IMG/VR virus record: IMGVR_UViG_3300008107_001271
Coordinates: 1-27,539 of that record
Direction: 5' to 3' (one strand)
Source of the DNA: a virus
Length of the DNA: 27,539 bases
A model generated the notes under the pieces. That model was not told where the DNA came from, did no database searches, and saw only the letters and a program-made list of their open reading frames with translations. Shown here one piece after another: positions 8,401 to 14,978 of the stretch. The stretch's first letter is position 1; each line of letters starts with the position of its first letter. The position numbers and the translations under genes were made by a program.

Positions 8401-10794
8401 AACAATTAATGCAGTTTCCTGTGCTGCTAATTCTGTAATTTCACTAAACTCTGGCAGGAGAGCTTGATATGAATCTGACAAGCTGGCAGTTACTGTTCCT
8501 GTTGCTTGTACTTCTGCTTTTAATAATTTTATTTCTGCATCTGACTGCATTGCAATTGCAGCTGTCATTGCATGCCATTTAGCCGCTTCTTGAGAAACAA
8601 TTCCCGTAGAAATTCCGTTTACTGAAGTTACCCCAGGGATCTTTGGCAAGTCTTGATTCATGTAGGCTTGAGGATTTTTTCCAATTCTAACGTTTACTGG
8701 ACCCGCTCCTGGAACTGTACCAAATATAGTTCCCATTTGAGGACTTCCAGATGGAATCATGTGAGACATATCTCTTGAATATGGCTCTCCAATTAATGGA
8801 TTAGTTTTATCAACCATTCTTCCGCCTGGATTTCCTGCAGCAATTACACTACCAGCAATTGTACTAATCCCTGGCTGTACTGCAACTTTAGCAGCGTTTG
8901 CTTTTAGTTCAAGACTATCAAAAGATGCAGCAAGTGTGTTGACGGCATTTGTTAAAACAACAGTTGCTTCTGCGTCACTGTAAAATGTTGTACTTAATCC
9001 TTTTGCTGCAGCATCAGCTGCTAATATTTCTGGAGTAAGGAGTTTAAATCCTTGTCCCCCTGACATCATCTGTCTTAAAGAGAATATTCCTTTTGTAACA
9101 TATCCTATAAAGTTGGCCATAACACCAGTTAACATGATGAGTGGTCCTGCAAATGCAGTTAGGCCACCTAGTGCATTTAAGAATGTTTTAACTGGCCCTG
9201 GAAGTCCTTGGAAGAATTTAATTATTCCATCTACTACTTCTAATACCTTTGTGCTAATCTTTAAAAATTGTTCGCCTACTCCTGCAAGATCTGCTTGAAC
9301 TGATGCAAGGGCTCTTTTAAATTTTCCAGAAGCTGACTCGGTTATCATCCCTAATTCTCGTTCAGCAATACCCGCTAGCTCTGCCGTGCTGGCTCCCATT
9401 AACTCCATAACCTGTACAGTTTGAGATCCTTCTTTACCTAAATTTTCAAAAAGTGCTGAAAGTCTTGCATATTGGAATTTGCCAAATAGCTGCTCTATTG
9501 CTCTTGATTTACTTAAAGGGTCTAACGTATCTAGGGCTGTTTGAAGATCTACAATTGTTTCAGTTAAATTACCTGCATTAGATGACACAATCCTGTCTAA
9601 ATCAATTCCAAATCCCATAAACATTTCTTTAGCAACCTTTGTTGGGTTAATAAGAGATGCTAGAGAGGACTTTATTGCATTTGCGCCTTCAGATGCATTT
9701 ACTCCACCCTCTTTCATAGCTGTCAAATATAGTGCTAAATCTTGAACATCTCCGCCTAAAGATTTTACTACTGGACCTGCTTTTGGAATTGCTTCAACTA
9801 GATCTGCAAGGCTGGTTGAGGTTTGGTTTTCAACTGCGTTAAGGAAGTTAATTGATTCCGATAACTCTTGAGTATTTTGTTTAAAAGCATTTTGAATTGC
9901 AAGAGTTGCTTTCATTGCTTCTTGTCTATCAATTTCTCCAAGCACTGCAAGCCTTGATGTTTCTTGTGTTGTTTTTAAAAGATCTGCTCCTTCTTGTCCT
10001 GTTGCAGCTAAATCCGCAGCTAAGGCAATGGTGTCTTTAAAAGCAATACCGTAAGATCCCGCAATTTCTCTTGCAGTTTCTGAAACATCTTTTCTAACCT
10101 TAGCTAACTCTGCAGAAGATACTGCCGTCAATCCTCCATAAACCTTTGTTAGTCTGACCAACTCTTCATCTGCGGCTCTAAATGCTTTTTGAGCAGCCAT
10201 ACCGAATGCTGCAAGTGGTACAGTTAATCCTACTGTTAGCTGACGACCAGCCCACTGAGTATTCTTACCCCAGTTGATAAGCTGATTAGATCCGTCAAGC
10301 ATAACCTTATTCATAATGGCTAGCTCTTGTCTTGCAATTGCTGTCTTATTCTTTACTTCGTCTAGGCCTTTTGCAACCATTACGTTGTACTGCATTAAAC
10401 CCTGTGCATTTTTACCAACTGGTTGAACAATAGCATTCTGAAGCATAACTTGCTGCTTAGCTAAATCTCTAATTAAGTTGCTTGTTTTCTTTGTATGCCC
10501 GCTCCAGGCGTTGTAATATTCTCCTAGCTTGAGTCTACCTCTGTCTAGGTTTCTTCCAAACTTTTCTACATCTGAAGTAAGCGATACAAAGTGTGATGAA
10601 AACTGTCCCGTTGATCGCATAGTTTCTGCGAAGGACTTATTCATTACAGCAATTTGATTAGCAAGCTTGGCGTTAGTTCCCGCCGTAGTTTCTTGTAATT
10701 TTACGAGTTGGGCAGTAGTCGCAGCAAGCTGGGATCTTAAGCCCGTAAAGTCTGCGTTGGCCGTAATATGGGTCGTGATTAAATTATCTGCCAT
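2437..10794 (-). CDS. Tail tape measure protein (2785 aa) with embedded globular domains
   Basis: This is by far the largest gene, directly after the frameshifted chaperones, as expected for a tape measure. The protein sets tail length and is thought to leave the tail during DNA ejection. Residues about 1-590 match the TP901/PhageMin_Tail type core: a helical N-terminus, a Gly/Ala-rich TAT(G)QEGAD-type helical repeat, then a hydrophobic segment near 545-590 (GLTAFAGPLIMLTGVMANFIG). Gly-Gly linkers typical of tape measures recur near 900 (KGGIVPGTGNTD), 960 (LTPGEAVI), 1300 (KGGTVPGK), 1810-1840 (YLVGEKGPEIFVP, AGGIVPN) and 2680 (IVGDRGPEMAFGG). Between them, residues about 980-1800 form globular-looking segments, one kinase-fold-like. 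Residues about 1960-1990 are hydrophobic and about 2000-2500 are Gln/Ala/Lys-rich coiled coil. The SD is weak. At the usual 0.15 nm per residue the length implies a tail of about 420 nm, less if the inserts are not stretched. Confidence 0.95.
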   Translation of the reverse strand: MADNLITTHITANADFTGLRSQLAATTAQLVKLQETTAGTNAKLANQIAVMNKSFAETMRSTGQFSSHFVSLTSDVEKFGRNLDRGRLKLGEYYNAWSGHTKKTSNLIRDLAKQQVMLQNAIVQPVGKNAQGLMQYNVMVAKGLDEVKNKTAIARQELAIMNKVMLDGSNQLINWGKNTQWAGRQLTVGLTVPLAAFGMAAQKAFRAADEELVRLTKVYGGLTAVSSAELAKVRKDVSETAREIAGSYGIAFKDTIALAADLAATGQEGADLLKTTQETSRLAVLGEIDRQEAMKATLAIQNAFKQNTQELSESINFLNAVENQTSTSLADLVEAIPKAGPVVKSLGGDVQDLALYLTAMKEGGVNASEGANAIKSSLASLINPTKVAKEMFMGFGIDLDRIVSSNAGNLTETIVDLQTALDTLDPLSKSRAIEQLFGKFQYARLSALFENLGKEGSQTVQVMELMGASTAELAGIAERELGMITESASGKFKRALASVQADLAGVGEQFLKISTKVLEVVDGIIKFFQGLPGPVKTFLNALGGLTAFAGPLIMLTGVMANFIGYVTKGIFSLRQMMSGGQGFKLLTPEILAADAAAKGLSTTFYSDAEATVVLTNAVNTLAASFDSLELKANAAKVAVQPGISTIAGSVIAAGNPGGRMVDKTNPLIGEPYSRDMSHMIPSGSPQMGTIFGTVPGAGPVNVRIGKNPQAYMNQDLPKIPGVTSVNGISTGIVSQEAAKWHAMTAAIAMQSDAEIKLLKAEVQATGTVTASLSDSYQALLPEFSEITELAAQETALIVKQLQQSKITADEARLKVIQLNATVEAMLAETAQKIAAGQGRVVNLTTVPLTTQPVVDPVTGKSNMKEMFHKGTTKDIVDKIARSLGGVKTSGAGYNIQTTKPKFAKGGIVPGTGNTDTYHTTAEPGAFVINKASTERNMPIIENLLGGRPVFRNDGGQVPVVLTPGEAVIPEEIASKDPGLMLQLNGGPGNTSGTRRHTGGPAGHPHPHRKPMTEAQYKRAIKMYYDFINNPNYEQNVRARFILLDASEYLGVAPEIGTKKAIEIASANFDAAKDLNGSPEDWVKTRTKQLEDFDNQYVKGDRKLIKTGRQATAAGLTADNSLNRYMNRVRAAMLANPAFLDAHEDLKSIPKATGKLKTGPGGRLVESVRGHAFRRSLIAKLGGVGSRGFAGFAAVMPTAFNDIAAKLQGKNFQPDVIHLTQAGAIKDFEGMVKKTGVPGTVDDIVKAAQHDTRFVAATSAPRGPAPTVKQKDIFRMFLQSIIAGKSWVPVRGKLSLAGSVKLNKGGTVPGKFAQRLFGGGRLFLGMPKSIKQVDAQRAAKIAMEKASQAVDNSRFSKSPVTNYDELLEPTSGRSFPVAGIGGIYNKGGDKVFVKPVLDEKAALAEIRATEIARDVHGLQTPNQRVVVMRDPTDPTGKRKLLALESKYNPAIANQDGKFTEDQYFRQLVASALRGDKDLGRGNLSGNILADVGPAGVFATASGPRDYSATIPSFKHQALINLMGVKGSGAKKFFAESTSDIPMGMNADQYNSRMLEEINRALPKLKQTVGRFDLNSEEKAVYNAMIARLDTARRQTYQDLHGVHSSLNIAPEKTMTPAALAKMIAADELKRRQKGAAVSLSDNDFKTEANGFNIGGMIGNVLKGKAMHRIGAGFGPTGAPKPSMYESAPWGVNSLSIDMANKLFANTGLRKHTQKLFYDKFAAALAKEKPYGYVKDAKGSLKNALEPDVLDSVIRSAASDMIGDRAVLSQLSPIDKDILRKKYLNWDSKKDTPMTEALKKLIFEIQPREMGGPVNSGKPYLVGEKGPEIFVPRNAGGIVPNQAPIPQGYVKGGSIAMLGASLAPMLISSKIANPLLQTIMQTLSFILPQMIMTAMIQTQNEGGKGRVGGLMSKIPASAKTPIFSTSRGTRVGPTKIGEDALGNAVYGDKGGRMLNRYGAALQNSAKNGNALTKTLARIGMGLTRLNVGLAVATGAFILINKRIKDHNEHLRVGVTQYGFTEEAAKKAGLRFTDYNSKLADTVKNIEAIRERNQLLYESMQDAGMPISMTIEEYKKLKKEVTEVYTDQIKLINQSKESELPQVAIDIKTALMAAGLSADEASKKIFAMFKMSDQAEKAGAFTVGNRAFRNIKTGQDAAESAINSYATASTQNGREGAQAVNTGLTAIDAGIIDMIEKSKKAAKEDKTGNTKVLTQYQAQEEMLRKLNKLESSRTTLSASTRAEMIKQNPELKKIINPLDTVVSLFEKMNLAAKGFTGDLSKLGAEAVSTLSRVADATSQAITSANKIGFLKENYALLGKLTAQQKVLENAAKGQTARQQINTREQLKGLQKQIDANNKLAESRLKALDAAKQEGDIARQIAKAQAAYEAALATGNTAAAQQASLDIQGLQSDQQYNSQKKAIEDALKLANAPLEAKIKLINDGQQKLSDNAAIAAGELDKLNKKIATERQKIDDVNQAMTTLALNAIAAGKELKDYIKTGTEENPNAGRQDAAAVLGTSNVAVPGTAVKPPLQLKRSPRVEGTSVADQALSLMGGVTGAVEKGLAANGLKITSMAGDVIINGKKLDMDSSKTTAKINSVPRTIPQGSGTYSGSTFVHPSTLSAAGATQISGTSSNGRPSATWIGVEFLDKDGKKWKVVGDAGGAGLSVKPVKAGYGTMKLNPKVPTIVGDRGPEMAFGGMIIPNMAKVPYASPRYDVKQAEKMFEPMKSSGGGQGVINYTQVINASPGMNEDQLITKAKIAAYEFLQSSIKSNAKMVGTPMNVSIKRT
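5995..6687 (-). other. Kinase-fold-like domain inside the tape measure (residues ~1370-1600)
   Basis: The order of elements resembles the HipA/PI3K/CotH-like branch of the protein-kinase fold. A Gly-containing strand pair precedes KVFVKP with K1393. Next comes an alpha-C-like helix with E1404/E1409 (DEKAALAEIRATEIARDVHG), followed by strands QRVVVM and KLLALESKY (hinge-like). Then comes a catalytic-loop-like GDKDLGRGN with D1474, D1476 and N1481, GNILAD, and a possible metal-site acidic residue in SGPRDYS (D1504). The residues are visible; the fold assignment is by eye and not verified. It could instead be a degenerate pseudokinase or an unrelated alpha/beta domain. Confidence 0.4.
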
Positions 10795-10803
10795 ATGTAT
10801 ATG

Positions 10804-11468
10804 TTACTCTACTGAGTATCCTAATCCTGCTCCAATACCAAATCCTGCATCTGTTGCAAAAGAGCCTTGAAGTGAAACAACGTCATCTGCTGACGCATTT
10901 ATTCCAAGTGCCCTACGTTTGACATCTTCGAAGGAAGATCCCTCCTCATTATTACTGCTATTATCATTTAACTCAATACCCTGAATTGAAGCCAAGAACT
11001 TTCTTTTTTCCGATTCAGTTTTTTGCATTGATTTAAATGTCTGGACCATCTCTGGCATTGAAAGATTATCTTCTAGTTCTTCGTAATTTTTCCAATTACC
11101 TAAAAGAAATACTTCCCCTTCTAAAGCGGCTAGATCTAGTTCTGTCCAGCCAGTACTGCTGCCGCTAGTAGGTTTGGGTCGTCCATCTTAATCCCTCCGC
11201 AAATTTCAAGGATGCGGTTGATGGTTGGTACGTCAAGTGTGTCTTCAAATGCGTCTTTGTCCTTAACCAATTCAGGCAGTTGCTTTTCTAGGGCTACCGC
11301 ACATGCTTCGATAAGAATGGTGAGCGTTTCGTCTTCTGATGTTACTTCTTGTGTCTTTGCAATGACCTTCATAAACTTGCGAAGCTCTTTAATTGTTAAA
11401 GGCTTAAGCTTAACTGTTGCGCCATTTTGTAGCTGAATTTCTTCAACATCGTATACTGTTGTTGCCAT
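10804..11468 (-). CDS. Tail assembly chaperone gpGT fusion (programmed -1 frameshift product)
   Basis: The frame of the upstream chaperone shifts by -1 at CCCAAAC (11172-11178). It then continues without a stop for 122 codons to 10804, giving about 221 residues: join of 11468-11172 and 11172-10804. The shifted part contains TELDLAALEGEVFLLGNW, then KNYEELEDNLSMPEMVQ and KKFLASIQGIEL-like text (RKFLASIQGIEL). This is the classic gpT-part pattern seen in many siphophages of Actinobacteria. The fusion chaperones the tape measure, encoded next, during tube assembly. The ATG at 11058 in the downstream frame has no need to act as a start, because conserved sequence extends well upstream of it. Its last codons lie 9 bases before the tape-measure ATG. 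Confidence 0.88.
11125..11166 (-). other. Candidate stimulatory RNA stem downstream of the slippery site
   Basis: AGCGGC (11161-11166) can pair with GCCGCT (11125-11130). The 5' arm begins 5 nt after the CCCAAAC heptamer, the usual spacing. The loop is about 30 nt and holds two short palindromes, CAGTACTG and CTAGATCTAG, that could fold further. It may also form part of a pseudoknot. Confidence 0.4.
11136..11468 (-). CDS. Tail assembly chaperone gpG (zero-frame product)
   Basis: This 110-residue, mostly helical acidic protein starts at an ATG with a good SD (AGGAGG, on the plus strand cctcct at about 11474). It contains LKPLTIKELRKFMKVIAK and a C-terminal VPTINRILEICGGIK segment, which fit small tail chaperones encoded between the tube and tape-measure genes. 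Zero-frame translation stops at TAG (11136-11138), 11 codons after the slippery site. Most ribosomes should make this short form, with a minority shifting to gpGT. It has its own promoter just upstream, after the tube-gene terminator. Arginine codons CGC/CGT and CGA are used here more than in the tape measure. Confidence 0.88.
   Translation of the reverse strand: MATTVYDVEEIQLQNGATVKLKPLTIKELRKFMKVIAKTQEVTSEDETLTILIEACAVALEKQLPELVKDKDAFEDTLDVPTINRILEICGGIKMDDPNLLAAAVLAGQN
11172..11178 (-). promoter_or_regulatory. CCCAAAC -1 ribosomal slippery heptamer
   Basis: In the gpG frame the codons read C CCA AAC, a perfect X XXY YYZ heptamer (AAC is codon 99). Slippage gives CCC AAA and joins the conserved gpT frame with no intervening stop. 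Confidence 0.9.
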
Positions 11469-11496
11469 TTAATCCTCCTAGGATCTAGTCTTAATT

Positions 11497-11525
11497 ATTG
11501 TATCATATTGACTATATAAGGGCAA
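11497..11525 (-). promoter_or_regulatory. Sigma70-type promoter for the chaperone/tape-measure operon
   Basis: On the minus strand, TTGCCC (11520-11525) is followed 17 nt later by TACAAT (11497-11502), preceded by TGA as an extended -10. The predicted start near 11490 leaves a leader of about 22 nt carrying AGGAGG before the ATG at 11468. The -35 directly abuts the U-tract of the terminator upstream. Confidence 0.6.
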
Positions 11526-11552
11526 TAAAAAACCCCTCAATTTCTTGAGGGG
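11526..11552 (-). terminator. Rho-independent terminator after the major tail protein gene
   Basis: On the minus strand an 8-bp stem CCCCTCAA/TTGAGGGG encloses a GAAA tetraloop and is followed by TTTTTTATT. It starts 24 bases after the tail-tube stop codon. On the plus strand the trailing run is CTTTTATT, so weaker termination in that direction is possible. Confidence 0.9.
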
Positions 11553-11576
11553 CTTTTATTAATTAATTAATATTAA

Positions 11577-12155
11577 TTATAGCCAGGTGCGGTCTACGAT
11601 TGTACCGTATTCTGCGCCTGCATCTCCTGCTGCTCCTGATGGAAGCAAACGGAATGTTACTGGGAATGTTGATGCTGCGTTACGAGCCAAAGAGAACTGT
11701 GACTGTTGTACAGAAAGAACACGACGTGCATAATATACACGCTCTGTCTTTGATGATGCTGCAGTTGTTGGAGCCTGTCCAATTGCAACTAGCTGACGCT
11801 CAACTGGAGCTTCTCCTAGTGCACCTGCTGCAAGTCCTAGCTTCTTACCTGACTCAGTAAGAGTTGCTTGTGACTGACCAAATACGGCAAGAACGTTCTC
11901 AAGAGTTCCTTCTGCCATTTCTGTTGCAATCATAACTTCCATTGTCTCCTTGAACAGCTTAGCTGTATCAAGAAGCTGATCTACTGTTACTGAACCGTAT
12001 GATGGGTTGTATGTAATACGACCAACTGCTCCTGTTACTGCAGTTCCTGGTACCAAGTTCTCTACGTATCCTGATGTAGTAGAATCTTCTACTGACAAGA
12101 ATAGCGGAGACGCTCCAACAAGAATGTTTCTAGCATTACCTGTGTTTTGTGCCAT
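11577..12155 (-). CDS. Major tail (tube) protein
   Basis: This 192-residue protein lies between the tail terminator gene and the tail chaperones, the standard place for the tube subunit. The sequence is beta-rich with small residues (ILVGASPLFLSVEDSTTSGY, GRITYNPSYGSVTVDQL, FPVTFRLLPSG), as in tube-fold proteins that stack as hexameric rings. It starts at an ATG with SD GGAGG about 9 nt upstream. Codon use is optimised compared with the tape measure and fibres (CGT/CGC for Arg, frequent C- or T-ended codons), as expected for a very abundant protein. It appears as its own transcription unit, with a putative promoter in the 110-base gap upstream and a strong terminator just downstream. Confidence 0.88.
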   Translation of the reverse strand: MAQNTGNARNILVGASPLFLSVEDSTTSGYVENLVPGTAVTGAVGRITYNPSYGSVTVDQLLDTAKLFKETMEVMIATEMAEGTLENVLAVFGQSQATLTESGKKLGLAAGALGEAPVERQLVAIGQAPTTAASSKTERVYYARRVLSVQQSQFSLARNAASTFPVTFRLLPSGAAGDAGAEYGTIVDRTWL

Positions 12156-12179
12156 GTTGTAAAACCTCCATTAAATAAA

Positions 12180-12208
12180 TATATATATATTGACTTACTT
12201 TAGATCAA
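12180..12208 (-). promoter_or_regulatory. Putative promoter for the major tail protein gene
   Basis: TTGATC (12203-12208) lies 17 nt upstream of TATATA (12180-12185) on the minus strand, in the 110-base intergenic gap. The AT repeat makes the exact -10 register uncertain. The predicted start is about 18 nt before the tail-tube ATG. The rest of the gap (12209-12265) shows nothing recognisable. Confidence 0.4.
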
Positions 12209-12265
12209 GCTGGCTAGGCTCATTTCCTCTTACCTAATTTTACTGGAAATAGGGTTTAAAAGCAA

Positions 12266-12775
12266 CTATGCAAATCTTCCTACGCCGTTTGTGACTCTTG
12301 AGTATTTGACTTCTAGTATTACGTCTGTCGATAGGAACCCCTGAAGCTCCTGAGAAGGATCAATAGGGGTTGTCTCCTGGACATATATGCTGTGGAAGAT
12401 TAATTTATTGGTAGTAATTGATGAATTTACGTCTTGGGCAGACTCATCCATTCTCCTAAATAGGTCCATGAGTAGATTTCTTATCTCATATATCTCTGTG
12501 ATGTTTGTTGAGTAAATTGTAAATAGGACCTTCTCGCAGCAAATCATCCAATTCTCTTCATAGGATAAACCAATCTTGTCATAGACAATATGCTTCTTGC
12601 CGCTAAGGAACTGATCCATTTCTGGCAATTGCTGAACTGGGATAATTGGTAGGACTTCTCTTCCTAGGTTATCTGAATAGTAGTCGTTCTCATTGAACAT
12701 TCCCGCCAACTTTAATTCTTTCCATAGGAATTTGCGGAGCTCAAACATTGCGTCTATTTTATAATCTACGGTCAT
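12266..12775 (-). CDS. Tail terminator protein (gpU-like position)
   Basis: This 169-residue protein overlaps the upstream neck gene by ATGA and precedes the tail-tube gene. The tail terminator caps the tube once its length is reached and joins it to the neck. Visible features are a helical N-terminus (FELRKFLWKELKLAG), a central strand/helix pair (KVLFTIYSTNITEIYEIRNL), and the C-terminal strand GFLSTDVILEVKYSR, which is characteristic of many siphophage terminators of this alpha/beta fold. Size and synteny fit. Assignment is from position plus the C-terminal pattern. Confidence 0.72.
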   Translation of the reverse strand: MTVDYKIDAMFELRKFLWKELKLAGMFNENDYYSDNLGREVLPIIPVQQLPEMDQFLSGKKHIVYDKIGLSYEENWMICCEKVLFTIYSTNITEIYEIRNLLMDLFRRMDESAQDVNSSITTNKLIFHSIYVQETTPIDPSQELQGFLSTDVILEVKYSRVTNGVGRFA

Positions 12776-13560
12776 AGTGCTCCTCCAAATGATGCTCTCA
12801 AGGCTGAGTCAGCCTGCATTCTTATTTTACCAGCACTAAAGCTATATTGCACTTTTCTAATATTAATAGGGACAGCAAGAGCTTTTGACATTGCTGAATT
12901 AAATATCCTCTGAAATCCCGATGCTTTGATAGAAGAATTTACTAGTTGCCCACCAAAGAATCTTCCATATGAAAGAGAAAATTGATTTGTAGCAGCAGTG
13001 CCTCCAGGCCTTTTAACGACTACAGAGGAGCCTTTAGGCATAAAGACTGTTCTACCATCTAATTCAAATACTAAGCGCTCTGCTGACCTTGGGCGAATTA
13101 CTACGGGCATTCCAGCTTCGATTACAGATGCTTTGTTTGCAAACACATACTTTTTCTTTTGTTTTTTATTTTTTGATGGTACAGAAGACTTGGATAGTTT
13201 AAAATCTCTAGATATTCTAAAAGATAATCCTGGTTGATCAACTAATGTTAGATTAAACAGTCTATGTGCTGGGCTTCCAACTTTATTCCATTCATAAACA
13301 TGATGAAGTGATTTTGGCTTGCTTCTTGCTTGAGCATCTATATATTGACCAAAGTCTTTGTCTATTTGATTAAAGATAGTTTTTTTAAATAGGCTTGCAA
13401 ATTCTGCATTTCGAGTTAGTTTAGATAGTACGCTTGCTTCATAATATAAGAATGCAGATATTTGTGCTACCGTGCTATCGGTTATAACACCTGGAACTGA
13501 ACCTGCCATTAATCTTTCTAGTCCGCTAGATGCTTGTATTAAGGCTACGCTATTGTCCAA
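12772..13560 (-). CDS. Neck / head-tail joining protein (HK97 gp10-like position)
   Basis: This 262-residue basic protein lies between the head-closure and tail terminator genes. The middle (about 125-145) is a Lys/Ser-rich loop (SKNKKQKKKYVF), and strands follow (RLVFELDGRTVFMPKGSSVV). The frame starts with TTG at 13558-13560, inside the last codons of the upstream gene, with AGG only a few bases before it. An ATG at 13507-13509 (residue 18) is an alternative start, so the N-terminus is uncertain. The stop overlaps the tail terminator ATG. Function is inferred from synteny; the length is greater than classical HK97 gp10, so a different neck protein is possible. Confidence 0.55.
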   Translation of the reverse strand: MDNSVALIQASSGLERLMAGSVPGVITDSTVAQISAFLYYEASVLSKLTRNAEFASLFKKTIFNQIDKDFGQYIDAQARSKPKSLHHVYEWNKVGSPAHRLFNLTLVDQPGLSFRISRDFKLSKSSVPSKNKKQKKKYVFANKASVIEAGMPVVIRPRSAERLVFELDGRTVFMPKGSSVVVKRPGGTAATNQFSLSYGRFFGGQLVNSSIKASGFQRIFNSAMSKALAVPINIRKVQYSFSAGKIRMQADSALRASFGGAL

Positions 13561-13978
13561 TTACCTGACTCTCCGATCTCTTGACGGTTGTGTTGTATCC
13601 AACAATTCCGCCCAGTGGTTCGGTCATTGGTGTGACTCCCATTACCTCAAATACTGTAGGGGTGTTATTTGGAAAATCTACTTCTTCCCAAATTATTGTC
13701 CCATCTGCGGTTCTGATGTTGGTAATCTTTTCTCTAAATGTAAGCTTGGTGGCAGTTCTTATTTGCAAAACTTGATCATTAAGATACTTGTTAGAAAAAA
13801 CTTGTTTGTCTCCAGATCGGGTAGATGCTGAGTTGCTAATTATTCCTTTTGCATGGCAAGCTACTGTTCTATTAAACTGCCACTCTTTTTTAAATGCGCC
13901 TGTTGACTCGTCTTGTGTATCAAATTGCTTATATACGTCCATAAGCATAGGCAGGACTGAATCAACAATGCTGTACAT
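13550..13978 (-). CDS. Head closure (stopper) protein
   Basis: This 142-residue protein starts at an ATG overlapping the adaptor stop (TAATG) and ends inside the start of the neck gene. The composition is beta-rich, with a polar segment (ACHAKGIISNSASTRSG) followed by strands (QVLQIRTATKLTFREKITNI) and a closing WEEVDFP...VFEVMGV region. The beta-barrel head-closure proteins related to SPP1 gp16 report a similar pattern of field-type strands. In this order (adaptor, closure, neck, terminator) it would plug the portal-adaptor channel. Role is assigned mainly by synteny. Confidence 0.6.
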   Translation of the reverse strand: MYSIVDSVLPMLMDVYKQFDTQDESTGAFKKEWQFNRTVACHAKGIISNSASTRSGDKQVFSNKYLNDQVLQIRTATKLTFREKITNIRTADGTIIWEEVDFPNNTPTVFEVMGVTPMTEPLGGIVGYNTTVKRSESQVIGQ

Positions 13979-14964
13979 TAGATAAGAACCATTTGAGTAA
14001 TTACATAAGGTGTTAGAAGCTGGTCTACGTACAGATTCCCTGTTCCTGATGATGCCGAGCTATTATACTCAAAACTCCAGTCGAATGTCTTAATTGATTT
14101 AATGTACTTATTTCTCCAGGTCTTATCCTTAGAGAAGTAGTCTTTCATTAATTCTATTGTTGCAAGTTGTACTGCATCTGGCACGGTTTCCCAGCCAAAT
14201 TCTCCAACCACTTTATACTGGACATTCTTTGAGAACACTCCATTAAACGTGTCGTTAATTGTTGGAGGCACTAGTCCATTTGCAACATATACTGCGTTAT
14301 CTAGCAGGTTTGTTCTATTAACTCTTATAGCAAAACCACTCTCTGAAACAACTGGATCATATAGCCAATTGTTTACAGGAGGGTTTACAAGATTATTGAC
14401 AAGCAATATATCATTAGAATACAACTGATAGATCTTATTTAACTTAGATGAAAGGGGAAGCGTATCTGATTCATCACCGTAAATAACTTGATTATCTGTG
14501 TATAGATAAAAGTCTTGCCCTGTGTAATCTTCAATTATCTTTCTTGCATATCTTTCTGCAGATTGAAGATCTCCATACGTCTTATAATTTGGATCGCTTG
14601 GGTCCGACCCAAAGTTCAAATCGTCTATCTGTTCATTGATAGAGATGTATGGGGTAATAACATTTAAATACGTTGTATGGGTTCCAGTCGATCCAGGGGA
14701 TACAACATACTCCCAGACAAGCTTTAGCTTTCTAGGATTTGCTGTGTAGGAAAATGGCAAGATTACTTGATATGTTCCAGCATCTGTCTCAACCGCTGTA
14801 GCGGTCAATGTGATTAAAATGGTATTAGGATTAACGTTACTAGTTATACTTTGTGTAACATCGTATACTTTTGCTGTAACGCTTCCTGATGGGGATACCA
14901 ATTCCCCCTGCCAATAGATCTTTGTTCTGACTGGCGAATTGCTGTTTACATATATCTCTGCCAT
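13978..14964 (-). CDS. Head-tail adaptor (connector) protein with N-terminal Ig-like extension
   Basis: This 328-residue protein appears to have two parts. Residues about 1-105 form a beta-sandwich-like extension (VRTKIYWQGELVSPSGSV, GTYQVILPFSYT, KLKLVWEYVV). Residues about 125-325 look like the gp6/gp15-type head-tail adaptor: helix SAERYARKIIEDYTGQDFY, a strand-rich insert, then GEFGWETVPDAVQLATIELM and a terminal helix leading to SFEYNSSASSGTG. Such proteins form a ring on the portal. The N-terminal domain is an addition to the usual adaptor of about 100-200 residues and may face the capsid or solvent. No clear SD precedes the ATG, 14 bases after the previous stop. Confidence 0.68.
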   Translation of the reverse strand: MAEIYVNSNSPVRTKIYWQGELVSPSGSVTAKVYDVTQSITSNVNPNTILITLTATAVETDAGTYQVILPFSYTANPRKLKLVWEYVVSPGSTGTHTTYLNVITPYISINEQIDDLNFGSDPSDPNYKTYGDLQSAERYARKIIEDYTGQDFYLYTDNQVIYGDESDTLPLSSKLNKIYQLYSNDILLVNNLVNPPVNNWLYDPVVSESGFAIRVNRTNLLDNAVYVANGLVPPTINDTFNGVFSKNVQYKVVGEFGWETVPDAVQLATIELMKDYFSKDKTWRNKYIKSIKTFDWSFEYNSSASSGTGNLYVDQLLTPYVITQMVLI

Positions 14965-14978
14965 TTTACAAGCTTAGA

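Noticed and set aside
8100-8402. Leu-rich plus-strand frame of 100 codons within the tape-measure gene
   Set aside because: It is an antisense shadow of Gln/Lys/Glu-rich coding sequence, with no SD and no neighbours on that strand.
2437-10794. Peptidoglycan hydrolase or metallopeptidase domain in the tape measure, as found in some phages
   Set aside because: No HxxxD/HxH peptidase, SLT or NlpC/P60 motif was seen. The HPHPHRK stretch near residue 1000 is a linker-like His/Pro run without the rest of such a domain.
10804-11058. Stand-alone 84-residue gene starting at ATG 11058
   Set aside because: Conserved gpT-type sequence continues upstream of this ATG in the same frame up to the slippery site, and no good SD precedes it. 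It is treated as part of gpGT.
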